The notes: generated from the sequence alone by a model not told the origin. DNA of 64,000 nucleotides from Haloplanus natans DSM 17983 (GCF_000427685.1 NZ_KE386573.1:1410938-1474937); one strand, 5' to 3'. Numbered from the stretch's first letter, positions 45,235 through 55,160 are shown. A program made the numbers and translations.

Positions 45235-46245
45235 TTAGAGGTCGTCGAGATACTGCCGGCGGAGTTCCATCTTTTCGCGGTCGGTGCGCCTGTCGTAGTG
45301 CTGGTCGAGGACCTCTTGACTGACGTTTGCCCTGTCGCCCACGGCGGTCTCGGGTACGTCTTGGTTCAGGGAGTAGGTGATACTTCCCCGCCGAATCGCG
45401 TGCGGGCTGACGCTCGACGGACACTTCGATGCGTGCCCGTGCTGGACTGCGTCACACGTTTCTGGATCACGGTCGTGCGGGCACGGTTCGTCGTACCTGC
45501 ACGGCTGCGTGTATTGATAGCAAGCCCGCGCAATCGTGGTTTTCGAAACGCGTCCCTGTGCAGTCGCCAGCAGCGGTTCGCGCCCGTACTCATCGGTCAC
45601 GTCCGGACGCTTGTTCTGAATCCAGTCGTCGAGGAGCGCACACATCCGATCCGAAAGCGCAATCAGCCGCTCGCCGTTCTTGCCATTCTTGATTCGGGTC
45701 CCCGTCTCCGGGCGACTGACGACCGACAGGCACTGCTCCTCTCGCTGGTAATCCTCGACGTCGAGGGACCGCGCACCGCCACGACGCATCATCGTGTGCC
45801 AAAGAAGCGAGAGCGTGACGTGCCGGCGGGAGGCGTACTCGTACTTCTCCAGATGGTCGAGCACCGCCTCGGCGTCCTCACTTTCGAGCATGACGTGCCG
45901 AGTGTTCTGCTCCGCCGAGACACTCGGTGACTGGACCTTTTGATGCAGTTCGGGCGGAACACCGTCGATGGACGCCAGCCACCGCGTGAAGACGCGCACG
46001 GTGTCCATCTGGGTCTTCTCGCTCGCCACGGAGAGGTCGCCCTCGTTCCGTCGCCAGATGCGGTACTCGTGAAGCCGCCGACCGGTGAGGTCGTTCAGGT
46101 TGTCGATGTCGTTCTCCTCGCACCAGCGGACTAGGTGGCCGAGTCGCGACCGATGCGAGCGGACTGTCGCGTCCGCGTACTGGGTTTCTCTCTCTGCGAG
46201 GTACAGTTCGACTGCTTTCTCGGGTTCGATTGGTTCCAAATTCAT
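45235..46245 (-). CDS. tyrosine recombinase (integrase), copy 4, next to attachment site
   Basis: This 336-residue recombinase starts at Met 46245 (MNLEPIEPEKAVELYLAERE), since upstream sequence is non-conserved. Catalytic residues: Arg in MMRRGGARSLDVED, Lys in TRIKNGKNGERL, HxxR in SPHAIRRGSITY and Tyr in VLDQHYDRRTDRE. It ends at the convergent copy 3. Its start is 87 bases from the tRNA-end copy at 46332, the usual arrangement for an integrase that uses that site. Confidence 0.9.
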   Translation of the reverse strand: MNLEPIEPEKAVELYLAERETQYADATVRSHRSRLGHLVRWCEENDIDNLNDLTGRRLHEYRIWRRNEGDLSVASEKTQMDTVRVFTRWLASIDGVPPELHQKVQSPSVSAEQNTRHVMLESEDAEAVLDHLEKYEYASRRHVTLSLLWHTMMRRGGARSLDVEDYQREEQCLSVVSRPETGTRIKNGKNGERLIALSDRMCALLDDWIQNKRPDVTDEYGREPLLATAQGRVSKTTIARACYQYTQPCRYDEPCPHDRDPETCDAVQHGHASKCPSSVSPHAIRRGSITYSLNQDVPETAVGDRANVSQEVLDQHYDRRTDREKMELRRQYLDDL

Positions 46246-46331
46246 GGTTCGCTCGGTGGCGAACCGCATGGCTATCGACCCCGACCACGCGCACCGGCCT
46301 GAATGGCCAATTTTCCCGGTACACGCCCTGT

Positions 46332-46429
46332 CTCCCGCCACGCCCGTCTCACTCACTCCGTTCGTTCGACGCGTGTGGCGTAGTCCCCCTCGCTCACTGC
46401 GTTCGCTTGCGGGACTCCCGCCACGCCCG
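46332..46429. repeat. two copies of tRNA-Arg 3' end (attachment sites)
   Basis: CTCCCGCCACGCCCG (46332-46346) and ACTCCCGCCACGCCCG (46414-46429) contain 14 bases identical to the 3' end of tRNA-Arg(CCT) at 18791-18804. Between them is a hairpin-prone spacer with TTCGTTCGACG and GCGTAGTCCCCCTCG motifs, related to the sequence after the outer attachment repeat (49535-49690). The region from 46430 to 46791 holds no confident gene. Confidence 0.7.
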
Positions 46430-46791
46430 TTTTCTGACCGAGCAGCGAGAGTCGAACCCGCGTCGAGTTGGTTGGCTCAGTCTGGCGTTCGTATCGAACC
46501 CTCTCCTACCACGTTCCATGCCATCGGTCGGAGGGTTCCGTGATGGGACCGGAAACGAAGATTCGGATCTTGGAGGCTCCGGACGGGAAGTAAGCGCACG
46601 GGTATCTCCTCGTAGAGCGCCGTACTCCCTCATGGGTGTAGCTGTCCATCGCCTCGCTCGCTACGTCGCTATGGATCTTCTGGCGGACGTACTGCTTTCA
46701 ACAGTGCAGTGAAAACGACACCTCTTGAAAAACGGCTGGCACACGGAGAGATAGTGTGGACGTTACATCGAAACCGTCGAATCGAGTTACC

Positions 46792-48924
46792 CTACTCTTC
46801 GTCGTGTTGCGTTCTCCACGCGGAGCGGGCATATCCGCCGACTGCTATCGCAGTAAGTCCAGTCATGACCCCAAGTCCAGGTCCAGACGCGCCAGTCGTC
46901 TCCTGCTCTGCGCTGTCTACTGGCTCGGATTGCTCGGTCGACGACTCGGTACGCTCCGGGGATGCAGCCTCTTCGGGAGTGTCGTTCGACGCGACACCCT
47001 CGAATCGAATCGTCCGCTCGTGATCCGGTGTCGAGACCGTTAGCTCAGTAGGATCGTCAGTGAGCAGTTGCTCTCCAGGGAAGTCGATGCGCGCCGCTCC
47101 ACCAAAATACGTCTTCGCCGAAGTGGTCGCACTCCCCGACCGGACATATTCGGGCGTCGCCGCGCGACTCTCAAACAAGTACAGTGACCCAATGCCAAAG
47201 CCCTGAATGGGAATCGTCGTTTCGAATGTCATCTCTCCGAGAGTCACCTCGACAGGCTTCTCGGCCGTCTCTCCCCCAATGTTGTGGATCTGAACGATGA
47301 GACCAGCGGTCTCGCCATGTTCAGCTCGGAACGCCTCCAGCGCGTCCCGGGGAACGACGATCCGGCCGTTAGCGTCGACCTGACCGACGAGTCTGTCATA
47401 CGTGGCGTACGCTAACCCGTCATCCCGCGGTTCGTCAGCGGTGTACATCCGCGGTTCGATGTCATTGCCCGGGAACAGGTACTCATCCCCATGCGCGAGT
47501 CCAGCGGCGGAGAGTTGGCCACCACTCACCCGGAAGGAGGCCGGACGTGTCCCGAGCATGTCGTGGTGGTTGAGTGTCTGATGACGAATCCGCTCGTCGA
47601 TGCTGTGACCTCGCTTCGGGGTCGCCACGACAGTCGGGGCCGTGACGATGCGACTCTCCACCGCGTCGGACGACCACCGCTCCGTCCCATCTCGTAGGTC
47701 CAGCGCGGTGAGCTCCGCGCCGCCGATGTACGCGGTCCGTCCCGCGACTGTCGGGTTCACGAGCGCCGGTTGCTCGTACGTCCACTCGGGGTCGGGGGCC
47801 GCGATCGCCGGATTCATCGACGTCGCTTGGAACCGAGCGTTGGACGCCCCCTCCGCACCGCCGTCCCCTTCGAATCGCTTGGCCCCGACGACCAAATATG
47901 GATGCCGTCCCAGTGCCGGCCGCCCGACGGCGAACGAGGACTTCACGCCCTCCAGTTCCCCGACGGTATCGAACGGGTACACCCCTCCCTGTGTCGTGCC
48001 CGGAACATCTTCCTCACTCTCGGTCACCGGCAGGAACCGATCCAGCCTGTCCCCGTCAGCGGAGAGCAGCGTGCTCCCGTAGGCCGACAACTTCCCACGA
48101 GAGGGGGTGTACGGCGTGTCTACCAGTGTTCCATTAGCCCCCGCACGGCTGACACGCTCACCCGTGTCCGGGTCGAATCCCAAGATCCCACCCTGTGCCC
48201 CCATGATGTAGATGATCCCGTCGACTTCGACGGGGCCGTACCGTGGAATGCGGAGCTGGAGGTCGCCGTACGGAGACACCCGCCCCCACTGCTTCGCACC
48301 GGTCCCGACATCGTACGCTGACATCGTCCCACCGATCAGCGTCCCCCCGAGTACAAACACGGTACCGTCGTATACCAGCGGCGCCTGGCACGAGATCGAG
48401 AGCATCGGGTTGGCCGTCCGCCACAGTTGTTCGCCCGTCTCGGCATCGAGCGCGTACAGGTATCCATTCCCCCGGGCCTCAAGATCCCCTTGTTCTCGGA
48501 GAGCGGTCCCAGTCCCCACGTAATTCACGAGGTAGACGACCCCACCGTGGACAGTCGGCAAGGCTGTACCCCCGTTTCGCCCCTCGAACACCCACTCTCG
48601 GTCACCGGTTGCAGCATCAACGGCGTACAATCGTCCCTGGGCAGTGAGATAGACGGTCCCGTTCCAGACCAGCGGCGGTCCCCCCTTCTGAGATACTATC
48701 TCGGGATTGGTCGCGAACTCGAACCCCCACTGTCGCTCTCCGGTGGCTGCGGAGAACGCGACTAACTCTCCCGTCTCGGAGGTGACGTAGACGAGCCTAT
48801 CAGGGGGCTGTTGTGCCCTGACGCGTCCGGCGACGGTGGTCCAGCCGAGTGTCACACCGATCGATGACAGTATCCGCCGACGAGTTAGTTCCCCCGTAAT
48901 ATCGAGAGACAAGGTAATCTCCAC
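46792..48924 (-). CDS. exported PQQ-type beta-propeller protein with C-terminal anchor
   Basis: This 710-residue protein has a Tat-like N-terminus (LTRRRILSSIGVTLGWTTVAGRVRA). Then come at least five PQQ/WD-type blades with the motif xxYAxDAxTGxxxW: LVAFSAATGERQWGFE, LYAVDAATGDREWVFE, YLYALDAETGEQLW, TMSAYDVGTGAKQW and LTALDLRDGTERW. After a beta-rich region (about 520-640) come an acidic Ser/Thr linker and a C-terminal GPGLGVMTGLTAIAVGGY segment resembling a PGF-CTERM or transmembrane anchor. It probably sits on the outer cell surface. PQQ itself need not be bound. It is the only clear cargo between two attachment copies. Confidence 0.85.
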   Translation of the reverse strand: MEITLSLDITGELTRRRILSSIGVTLGWTTVAGRVRAQQPPDRLVYVTSETGELVAFSAATGERQWGFEFATNPEIVSQKGGPPLVWNGTVYLTAQGRLYAVDAATGDREWVFEGRNGGTALPTVHGGVVYLVNYVGTGTALREQGDLEARGNGYLYALDAETGEQLWRTANPMLSISCQAPLVYDGTVFVLGGTLIGGTMSAYDVGTGAKQWGRVSPYGDLQLRIPRYGPVEVDGIIYIMGAQGGILGFDPDTGERVSRAGANGTLVDTPYTPSRGKLSAYGSTLLSADGDRLDRFLPVTESEEDVPGTTQGGVYPFDTVGELEGVKSSFAVGRPALGRHPYLVVGAKRFEGDGGAEGASNARFQATSMNPAIAAPDPEWTYEQPALVNPTVAGRTAYIGGAELTALDLRDGTERWSSDAVESRIVTAPTVVATPKRGHSIDERIRHQTLNHHDMLGTRPASFRVSGGQLSAAGLAHGDEYLFPGNDIEPRMYTADEPRDDGLAYATYDRLVGQVDANGRIVVPRDALEAFRAEHGETAGLIVQIHNIGGETAEKPVEVTLGEMTFETTIPIQGFGIGSLYLFESRAATPEYVRSGSATTSAKTYFGGAARIDFPGEQLLTDDPTELTVSTPDHERTIRFEGVASNDTPEEAASPERTESSTEQSEPVDSAEQETTGASGPGLGVMTGLTAIAVGGYARSAWRTQHDEE

Positions 48925-48932
48925 TCAAAAAG

Positions 48933-49414
48933 TTATGCCCGTGTGACAGCGGTAGTGTTTAGATAAGCCTGTGAAGTTGGGACCACCTCGAAAGCCCCTA
49001 ATCTAAACAGTGCCTGTGACAGCAATTGTGAGAGGTCCACATCGTAGTTTCGGGGATTGAGTAAGCGCCCCTCTGTCGGGGGTCGACGGATACGAGAACG
49101 GAACTGGAGGACTCTCAGAGCTAGCGTGAGTCGATCTTTCGAGAGTTCGTGATGGGAGTGAAGGCCACGTCGTGGTAACTTCAGCCTCACACTGCTCAAG
49201 TCGCCGTATTCCTGTTTCCAGAGCTTGTATCGGTGCACGTCGCGTCCGATCGGTCATTGAGCTTGTCTACACGTTCCTGTTCGAACCATCGGAGGAGGTG
49301 CTTGAGGCGGTACTCGTGGGACTGGAGCGTCGAGGATGCGACTTCGGGACGACGCTCGTGCAGGTACATCTGTACGGCTTCGTCGGGTTCGATGGGTTCG
49401 AGTTCGTCGGACAT
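48933..49414 (-). pseudogene. truncated, frameshifted tyrosine recombinase
   Basis: The N-terminal domain reads LEPIEPDEAVQMYLHERRPEVASSTLQSHEYRLKHLLRWFEQERVDKLND, like copies 1-4. At about 49260 a one-base deletion shifts the frame; the continuation HRYKLWKQEYGDLS is in the next frame. After that homology is lost and no catalytic domain remains. It sits about 100 bases from the outer attachment repeat, where an integrase would be expected. Confidence 0.8.
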
Positions 49415-49512
49415 GGTCTGATCCCGTCGAACGCCAGAGGGTCCGTACCTCTCGACCGCGCCACCGCGAGCGAAGCGAGCGGTGGTTAGTCGGGCCGTCA
49501 GGCCCGACGCAA

Positions 49513-49534
49513 GGTTCGAATCCCGCCACGCGCG
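49513..49534. repeat. outer attachment repeat (tRNA-Arg 3' end copy)
   Basis: GGTTCGAATCCCGCCACG (49513-49530) matches the T-loop to acceptor end of tRNA-Arg(CCT) at 18783-18800 exactly over 18 bases; the last four differ (CGCG for CCCG). It is the strongest candidate for the right end of the whole island, about 30.7 kb from the tRNA. Beyond it, to 49690, CGCCACGCGCGT (49524-49535) pairs with ACGCGCGTGGCG about 21 bases later, followed by further GC-rich hairpins and a second CCCGCCACGCCC. Confidence 0.75.
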
Positions 49535-49699
49535 TCTCGTTCACTTCGTTCACTCGACGCGCGTGGCGTAGTCCCCCTCGTTCGCTTCGCTCACTCGCGG
49601 GACTCCCGCCACGCCCTCCTCACCCCCTTCGTTCACTCGACGCGCGTGGCGGAGTCCCCCTCGCTCCGTTCGTCGTGCGTTCGCCGGCCGTGCGGCGCG

Positions 49700-52600
49700 C
49701 TACAGCACCTCGTCGTCGACGGTCTTCGGGACGACCTCGGCGTCGGCGAGCGGCGTGATGTTGATCTCGACGCCGTGTTTGTGATTCGGCCGGTAGCCGG
49801 CCGTGGTGATCTCCGAGAGGGCGCGGTCGGCCCAGTCCGAGGCTATCTCGTCGGTAATCCCGTCGCAGGCGTCACCGATCTCGTCCGCGAGCGCCTCGTA
49901 TTCGTCGAGGTCGCTCGCCAGGTCGGCACAGAGACGCTGTGGTTCGGTGCCGCCGTCGCCGACGCGTGACTGGTCGGCGTCCGCAAACCCCTCGAAGTAG
50001 TAGGTCATAAACAGGATGCCGTTGCTCGCGTAGTGTGTGGAGCCGACGAGGTCGTGGTAGTATTCGAAGCGGTCGTACAGGTGGGCGGCGACCGGTTCGG
50101 AGCCGTCGCGGGCGTACGCCTCGAACGCGGATTCGAGGTCGTCGAGCGCGTCGAGCCACTCCTCGCGGGCCTCCCGGACGGTGTCGTAGAAGGTGGGGCT
50201 GAACAGGTCGGCCATCGTCACGTCGTCGCGGTCGGCGAGCGTCTCGACGGTGTGCAATCGCGACGCCGTCCGCTCCCGAAACTCGGCGACTCGCTCGGCG
50301 GCCGCCTCGGCGAGCGCCCGATTCCCGTCGGCCCAGTCGCGTGGCGCGGGGCGAGCGAGGTCGGTCAGTCGACGTTCGAAGGCCTCGATCTGTTCGAGGC
50401 CGCTCTCACAGCGGGTGGTCGTCTCGGCGGCCGCGGCCCGTTCGGCGGCCGACAACGAGTCGTCGCTCCGGCGTCGATTCGCGGCGCTCCGGCGTTCCCG
50501 GAGGTCGGCTTTCCGCGGTTCGAGATAGCGATTCTGGAGGCGGTCGAAGACGTTCGGATCTAGCTGGTGGTAGTCGACGAGGCAGGCAAAGCCCTCGCCC
50601 GCAGGATCGGGGACGAGTCGGTCGGTCGTCAGGCGCCACAGAATCGGCGTCCGGTCGAATTTCGAGACGTGGTAGTCGAAGAGGTCGTCTTCGAGCCACG
50701 CCCGGAGGTTGGGGTAGGCTTCCTCGTCGGCCGATTCGCTGCCGAGGACCGCGTCGACTTCGGCGAGGCGGGGGTCGGCGTGGTTGCCCCAGAGTCGCTC
50801 GAACGCGTCCTCGATGTGGTCGAGGAGGTCGGCCTCGCCGTCGATATCGGAGAGGGGGACGATGCCGTCGTCGGCCTCGTCCACCGCACGGATCGCGAGG
50901 TGGAGGAGCAGATCCTTCACCATCGCCGGGAAGTCGTCGGTCGGCCCGGTGATCGACGCGGGGTCGTGTTCGGTCCGTTCACGAGGGTCCGCGATTGTTC
51001 GCAGCGCTATCTCCCGACGGATCGTCTCCCGCTGTTGCTCGGTGATGTCGAAGCAGTCGAACACCGCGCCGTCGATGGCCGTCGCACACGCCTGGAGGCG
51101 CTCCTCGATACGTTCGAGGTGGCGGGCCGCTGCGGTCCCCACCGCTTCGAGGGACGCGGCCGGCGACACGGTCTCCGTGGGGTCGTCGAGCGCGAGCGTC
51201 TCCCGGAGTTCGCGATGCGGGTGGTCGTACCCCGGTAACGGGTCGCCGACGCCGAGGACGGCGAGCAGCACGGGACCGTCGTAATACGGTGAGACGAAGT
51301 CGTACTGGCGTTTCGAGACGAGGTGGCCGACGGCCTCGCGTGCAAGCGCTTCGAGTTCGTCGAGCGCTTCGAGTTCGTCGCGCCAGGGCACCGCGGAGAC
51401 GAAGCCGACCTCCCACATCCGCTCCGAGGTCTGGGTGAGCATCAGATACGTAAACAGGTCGCTGTTCGTGTACGCGAGCGCGTGCCAGATGGCTCGATCC
51501 GGGATCAACACCGACCCTTTGTGGCCGAACACGGAGGAGTCGTGGAGATAGCCAAAGCGGCGACCGCTACGTTTCGCGACGGTGTACGTCAGCGATTCGT
51601 GGAAGTAATGCTGTGTGTTCTGTGGCCGCGACCCCCAGTACCGTTTTATTTCGGCCCCGTCGTTCGCCCACAGGACGGTGTGTTTGATGCGTGGCAGCAG
51701 CCACGCGTCGGCGCCGCCTTTGGCGAAGGGCGGCCACGTATCGGGATCGGACGCTTCCCAGAAGCCGCGGACGAACCGGGAGTCGTCCGCCGTCGCGAGT
51801 CCCTGCTTGATGACGCCGTACGCCTCCCGGTCGTCCAGACCCGCATTGTCGGCGTCCAGGACCGTCTCCGACTGGTAGAGTTTCCGGAGAGCGGGCGGGA
51901 CCCAGTAGGAAAGCGGCGTCCCCGGAACCATCTCGAACTCCGAGAGCGGCCGCTGGTAGCGTCGCTGCACGTCGGCGTCGGTGTGGTCGAAGGCAGCGTC
52001 CAGAAACGCCCGCTCTTTCTCGGCTTTCGCCACGTCGGGAAGCCGGATAAACGTGCCAGTCTGCACGCTTTCGACGCCGGACCGGACGACGGTTCCGACG
52101 GTCCCGACCGTCGCATTGTCGAGGATGTCGTAGCCGAACTCCGAGACGAAGTCGAACGCCCCGCGGTCGCCGACGAAATCCTCGCGAAACGCCCGGAACG
52201 ACCGGTTGAACAGGAACGACCACGGGACGAGCATCCCCACGCGGCCGTTCGTCTTCACGAGCCGATCGCACGCCTCGAAGAAGTTGATGTAGTACTCGCT
52301 GGTGTACTCGTAGTGTGTCTCGACGTAGTCTTGGACGCCGTCCGGCATCCGACCGCCCGAGCCGTACGGCGGATTCATGAGTGCCACGTCGTAGTCCTGG
52401 GTCAACACCACGAGCAGGTGCAGGAAGCTTCGAAGGTTCCGCTCGCCGAAGGCGTCGGCGGTCCGTGCCTCGACGGCGTCTTCCAACCGCTCGAAGAACC
52501 CGTTGAGCGTCTTCGGGGCGTCGCCGTCCCAGCCCACGACGTCCGACTGGCCGGTCTCGAACTCGTCTTCGAGCGTCCCCTGGACGTCGAGGAGACTCCC

Positions 52601-53890
52601 CAGCGCGTCGGTGTGTTGGAACTCGTGGATGATTCCGTCGAGCGCGTCGCGAACTTCGGTTTCCTCGCCCGTGATGTCGTCGAGGACGCCGACCGCCTCC
52701 TCGAGTTCCGCGACACGGGCGTCGGCACAGACGACCCCCAGCGTCGGCATCTCGAAGCCAGCCGCACCTTCCGCCTCGGCACGCGTCCGCGCCTTGAGAT
52801 AGAGGTTGAACGCGGCGAGTTGACAGGCGCGGAGGTCGATGTCGACGCCGTAGAGGTTGTGTTCCAGCACCTTCGCGGGTATCTCGGCCCGGTCGAGGTC
52901 GGTTTCGGCCCACCAGATGCGTTCGAGGATGTCGAAGGCATAGAGGAGGAAGTGCCCGCTCCCACACGCGGGGTCGACGACGCGGAGATCCCGCGGATGC
53001 TCGAAGTCGGGCGCGTCGCGGTCCTCGTCGTCCGGAATGAGGTACGTACAGAGGTCGGCGACGGTCGGCGCGCCGTCGGGCGTGACGCGTCTGTCGGTTC
53101 GCTCCTCGGGTGCGAGCGCTTCCGCCCCGGGAACGTCCCGTCCGGTGGCTTCGAGATAGAGCTTTCCGAGCGAGTTGTCGGCGAGCATCCGGACGACCCA
53201 GTGGGGCGTATAGAACTGGTTCGCCGGCCCGATATCCGCTGGTTCGAGCGCGTTCTTGGCCTCGAGCGCCTCGACGACCGGTCGGTTGTAGTACTCGTAC
53301 ACCCACCCGAGCACGTCGTCGGCCCGCCACACTGCATCGGGCACCTCGTCGAGCAGCCCGCAGAGATCCGCGAACGCGTCGGCGTCGGGATCGAGCAGGC
53401 TGTAGGCCGACGAGCGATCGAAGAGGATCTCTATCTCCGCGGCCAGCCGGTCGCATTCGCGGTGGTACGCTTCGAGGATGGCCTCCTCTTCCAGCAGGAA
53501 CTCCTCGTGGACGAGCGTCTCGGCTGCGGGTGTCAGGCCGTCGTCGGTAACGACCGTGACCTCCTCGTCGACGAAGCCGCGGATCTCCATACAACGCAGC
53601 GCGGCGAGGCGATTGACGACCGTGTAGCCGACGCCGGTGACGTACTCCTCGACGGCCGTCGACCACGAGTCGCCGTCTTGGCCTTCGAGTTCGATGGCGT
53701 CGGCGACTCTCCGAGCCTCCCCGTCCAGCGCGTCGCGGGCTTCGGGCGCCTCGTCGAGTCCCAGTCGGCCGAGCCGATACGCGACGTTGTCCTCTACGCG
53801 GTCACGCATCTCGGCGACGACGGCTTCGAGATGGTCGCGCTCCGCCTTGTCGAGTTGCGCCGTCCGGTCCGCTGGGCTCTCCTCGGTCAT
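49700..53890 (-). CDS. solitary PglX-like DNA adenine methyltransferase
   Basis: This is a 1396-residue protein counting from ATG 53890 (an upstream in-frame TTG at 53914 is less likely). It has the same architecture as PglX at 24440: a helical N-terminus with GWVYEYYNRPVVEAL and ADNSLGKLYLEATG, SAM motif DPACGSGH (about 306-313), catalytic NPPY (about 506-509) followed by YYINFFEACDRLVKTNGRVGMLVP, and a long specificity part. It has a GC-rich, host-like composition and all motifs are intact, but no other BREX gene adjoins it. It lies just outside the outer attachment repeat. It could be a BREX methyltransferase, a type IIL-like restriction-modification enzyme (no nuclease motif seen), or a relic of an older system. 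Confidence 0.88.
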   Translation of the reverse strand: MTEESPADRTAQLDKAERDHLEAVVAEMRDRVEDNVAYRLGRLGLDEAPEARDALDGEARRVADAIELEGQDGDSWSTAVEEYVTGVGYTVVNRLAALRCMEIRGFVDEEVTVVTDDGLTPAAETLVHEEFLLEEEAILEAYHRECDRLAAEIEILFDRSSAYSLLDPDADAFADLCGLLDEVPDAVWRADDVLGWVYEYYNRPVVEALEAKNALEPADIGPANQFYTPHWVVRMLADNSLGKLYLEATGRDVPGAEALAPEERTDRRVTPDGAPTVADLCTYLIPDDEDRDAPDFEHPRDLRVVDPACGSGHFLLYAFDILERIWWAETDLDRAEIPAKVLEHNLYGVDIDLRACQLAAFNLYLKARTRAEAEGAAGFEMPTLGVVCADARVAELEEAVGVLDDITGEETEVRDALDGIIHEFQHTDALGSLLDVQGTLEDEFETGQSDVVGWDGDAPKTLNGFFERLEDAVEARTADAFGERNLRSFLHLLVVLTQDYDVALMNPPYGSGGRMPDGVQDYVETHYEYTSEYYINFFEACDRLVKTNGRVGMLVPWSFLFNRSFRAFREDFVGDRGAFDFVSEFGYDILDNATVGTVGTVVRSGVESVQTGTFIRLPDVAKAEKERAFLDAAFDHTDADVQRRYQRPLSEFEMVPGTPLSYWVPPALRKLYQSETVLDADNAGLDDREAYGVIKQGLATADDSRFVRGFWEASDPDTWPPFAKGGADAWLLPRIKHTVLWANDGAEIKRYWGSRPQNTQHYFHESLTYTVAKRSGRRFGYLHDSSVFGHKGSVLIPDRAIWHALAYTNSDLFTYLMLTQTSERMWEVGFVSAVPWRDELEALDELEALAREAVGHLVSKRQYDFVSPYYDGPVLLAVLGVGDPLPGYDHPHRELRETLALDDPTETVSPAASLEAVGTAAARHLERIEERLQACATAIDGAVFDCFDITEQQRETIRREIALRTIADPRERTEHDPASITGPTDDFPAMVKDLLLHLAIRAVDEADDGIVPLSDIDGEADLLDHIEDAFERLWGNHADPRLAEVDAVLGSESADEEAYPNLRAWLEDDLFDYHVSKFDRTPILWRLTTDRLVPDPAGEGFACLVDYHQLDPNVFDRLQNRYLEPRKADLRERRSAANRRRSDDSLSAAERAAAAETTTRCESGLEQIEAFERRLTDLARPAPRDWADGNRALAEAAAERVAEFRERTASRLHTVETLADRDDVTMADLFSPTFYDTVREAREEWLDALDDLESAFEAYARDGSEPVAAHLYDRFEYYHDLVGSTHYASNGILFMTYYFEGFADADQSRVGDGGTEPQRLCADLASDLDEYEALADEIGDACDGITDEIASDWADRALSEITTAGYRPNHKHGVEINITPLADAEVVPKTVDDEVL

Positions 53891-53929
53891 GTTCGGACGT
53901 GAATACCGTCCCAACAGCGGCCGCTGGTT

Positions 53930-54902
53930 TCAAAGTTGCCGATGGACGGTCGAGACGGCGGGCAACGACCGACGACGGCCAGTGTCAGTCGCCGTCACCG
54001 AACGCCGCCGACGCACGAACACCACCCCGTCGTAGACGGCGCCGGGCGACGCCGACAGCGGGACCGCACCGCGCTCCGCGGCCCGCGGCAGGGAGAACTG
54101 CACCCGCTCGACGCCGCCGAGCCACGTCCGGAGCGTCGCGTTCTCGCGAGCGGCGCCGAAATCGAGAAACAGGTTCGGGTGGGCGGCGTCCGCGAGGGTG
54201 GCTTCGAGCGTCCCTTCGACGGGGCCGTCGACGGCGTACGTCTCGAAGGCCGTTCGCTCGTGGGTCGTCGGCGCCGCGAACGTACCGGTGCCGAACAGCA
54301 GTCCGAGCGAGTAGTAGTCCGCCCCGAACCGGTCGGTGAGATGCTGACCCATCCGTGTTGCCCCCGCGTCGCCGTCGTTTCGCATCGCGTGATTCGCGTT
54401 GCCGAGGACGACGGCCCGGTCCGAGTCCGTCCAGTCGCGCAGCTACGCGACGGTGTCGGCCATCGCCGCGTCGCGGACGCGCTTGCCACGCGTGTACGCC
54501 TCGGCTTGCAGATGTTTCCGGAACCGTGGAGAGTGTTCGAGGGTTCAGACGCGCCAGTGCGCGAGTCGCCACTCCGACTCCGAACTCCGCTCGACGTAGG
54601 CGGCCCGTCTCGCCCGCGGTCGGTTCCGGAGCGATTCGACGAGCGACTTCTGGCCAGGGATCAGATACGCCGGATCGGGCCTTTCGTGGCGAGGCTCCGT
54701 GAGCGGATCGAGGTCGACACCGGTCCCGGTGTCACGCGTCGTGAGCACGCTCCGAAGCGAGTCGACCAGCACCGTCGACTCGCTTGCCTCCAGTGCCCCG
54801 CTGCCGTCGTCGACCCAGGAGATGGCCGGCGTCTCGTCCAGCGACTCGACGGTCGCCGTCTCCTCGTTCGAGGCCTGACCGTCATGTCGAGCGTTCCCGC
54901 CG
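53930..54902 (-). pseudogene. erythromycin-esterase-family pseudogene
   Basis: On the minus strand this reads VLVDSLRSVL, later RDAAMADTVA-stop-LRDWTDSDRAVVLGNANHAMRNDG and RMGQHLTDRFGADYYSLGLLFGTGTF, the pattern of erythromycin esterase/succinoglycan biosynthesis proteins (AMAxN; G-HL-x-G-x-YY-x-G). Two in-frame stops interrupt it (TGA at 54545-54547, TAG at about 54443-54445), and the N-terminal catalytic His region is absent. A hairpin element lies at its truncated 5' end. Confidence 0.8.
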
Positions 54903-54905
54903 TCA

Positions 54906-54985
54906 TAGTGTTTATTGTAACTGGTTACCGGTGGGTCGCCGGACCGTCTTGGTGACTCACCGGTACTGACTCACAATAAACACTA
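54906..54985. mobile_element. MITE-like hairpin element, copy 3
   Basis: This 80-base element has ends TAGTGTTTATTGT and ACAATAAACACTA, with TTACCGGTGGGTCGCC inside. It is flanked by TCA on both sides (54903-54905 and 54986-54988), the complement of the TGA seen at copies 1 and 2. It lies at the 5' end of the erythromycin-esterase pseudogene and may have contributed to its disruption. Confidence 0.75.
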
Positions 54986-55160
54986 TCAGACGGTCGTTCT
55001 CGAACGTCTCCCGATCGCTGAAGACGGCGCTCGTCCCTACCCCACCCGTGCTCGAGATGCTCCCTACGGTCGCCTCGCTTGCTCACGGCTCCGCCGTTCG
55101 CCGTCCCGGGATGCTCACTACGGTTGTCCCGCTGTCGCTCGGCGTCGTAATGTCGGCAGA

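Noticed and set aside
38950..49420. Transposase genes of insertion sequences in the island
   Set aside because: Only tyrosine recombinases are present; no DDE or HUH transposase pattern was found.
49470..49534. Possible tRNA with a long variable arm ending at 49534
   Set aside because: There is a CGGGCC/GGCCCG hairpin and a T-arm, but no matching 5' half or anticodon stem; it is better seen as an attachment copy of the tRNA-Arg end.
53890..53914. TTG start for the second PglX-like gene
   Set aside because: The ATG 24 bases downstream is more usual and the extra eight residues are not conserved-looking.
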